A stretch of 64,000 bases of DNA, from assembly GCF_964059165.1 (NCBI RefSeq), contig NZ_OZ060413.1, forward strand, positions 372,001 through 436,000. Direction: 5' to 3'. This document shows positions 63,787-64,000 of the stretch, piece by piece. The notes below the pieces were generated by a model, which was not told the origin of the DNA, made no database searches, and saw only the letters and a program-made list of their open reading frames with translations. The stretch comes from Buchnera aphidicola (Cavariella theobaldi). GTDB taxonomy: Bacteria > Pseudomonadota > Gammaproteobacteria > Enterobacterales > Enterobacteriaceae. Each line of letters starts with the position of its first letter. Position 1 is the stretch's first letter. A program made the translations under genes and the position numbers.

Positions 63787-63904
63787 GATATTTTCAACAT
63801 ATGCTATAAATGGTTACAGGATAAAAAATATAAAAACTATAATACAATGCGAAAAAACTTTATATCAAAATATATTACATAAAATATAAAATGTATTAAA
63901 ATGT

Positions 63905-64000
63905 TTAATATTTTTTAAAAAAAATTTTTTCAAATTGATTAATTCTAAATATATTATTATTATGTACTGGTTTATCTAAAACTACCTGTATCCATATTGT
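63905..64000 (-). CDS. C-terminal end of a gene entering from the right edge, possibly FolB-like
   Basis: The minus-strand frame is open from the edge for 31 codons (TIWIQVVLDKPVHNNNIF...) and ends at TAA 63905-63907, 118 bases upstream of gmk. The WIQVVLDKP stretch resembles the end of dihydroneopterin aldolase FolB (WVRIKLSKP in E. coli), where a similar block precedes the C terminus. That is a short match and E. coli synteny does not help, so identity is a guess; it may also be an accidental open frame. Confidence 0.35.
   Translation of the reverse strand, partial: TIWIQVVLDKPVHNNNIFRINQFEKIFFKKY

Overview
This window is a piece of a strongly reduced, very AT-rich gammaproteobacterial genome. 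Almost every gene aligns end to end with an Escherichia coli gene in an E. coli-like local order, but the spacers are nearly pure A/T and many E. coli neighbours are missing (holC, rimP, metY, folP, ispB, luxS, the polymerase half of polA). Gene content and order fit Buchnera aphidicola, the obligate nutritional symbiont of aphids; I cannot name the aphid host. There is no phage, transposon, CRISPR array, plasmid or defence gene, and I found no undescribed multi-gene system. What stands out is erosion and rescue: a dead murA, an empty glmM locus, two genes broken only at homopolymer runs, one gene without a normal start codon, and a fossil leader ORF.

Layout. 1-5.4 kb: start of valS, then pepA, and opposite them argI, pyrB, pyrI and ridA (arginine and pyrimidine synthesis). 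5.4-15.8 kb: a minus-strand block nusA-infB-rbfA-truB-rpsO-pnp-deaD (transcription elongation, translation initiation, ribosome maturation, RNA decay). 16-20.7 kb: tRNA-Leu(GAG), secG, an empty glmM locus, ftsH, rlmE, greA. 21-24.3 kb: ibaG, a murA pseudogene, rplU, rpmA, obgE. 24.4-30.3 kb: rpsI/rplM on minus, then pheA, ffh and the rpsP-rimM-trmD-rplS operon on plus. 30.3-37.5 kb: tldD, aroQ, rluD, bamD, alaS, csrA. 37.6-43.7 kb: tRNA-Ser, tRNA-Arg, gshA, metK, endA-rsmE, rpiA and a Gln-Leu-Met tRNA cluster. 43.8-48.7 kb: glnS, pyrG, eno. 49.2-58.1 kb: a complete assimilatory sulfate reduction cluster, cysJ-I-H and cysG-D-N-C, all on minus. 58.7-64 kb: dsbA, a polA fragment with only the 5' nuclease, engB, typA, gmk and the tail of one more gene.

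How it fits together. The metabolic genes serve amino acid provisioning: aroQ and pheA (phenylalanine, with an altered feedback-inhibition site), argI (arginine), the cys cluster (sulfide for cysteine and methionine), and metK and gshA downstream of sulfur. The remainder is core information processing. Loss of murA, together with an empty locus where glmM is expected, argues that this lineage no longer makes UDP-MurNAc and so cannot build its own peptidoglycan.
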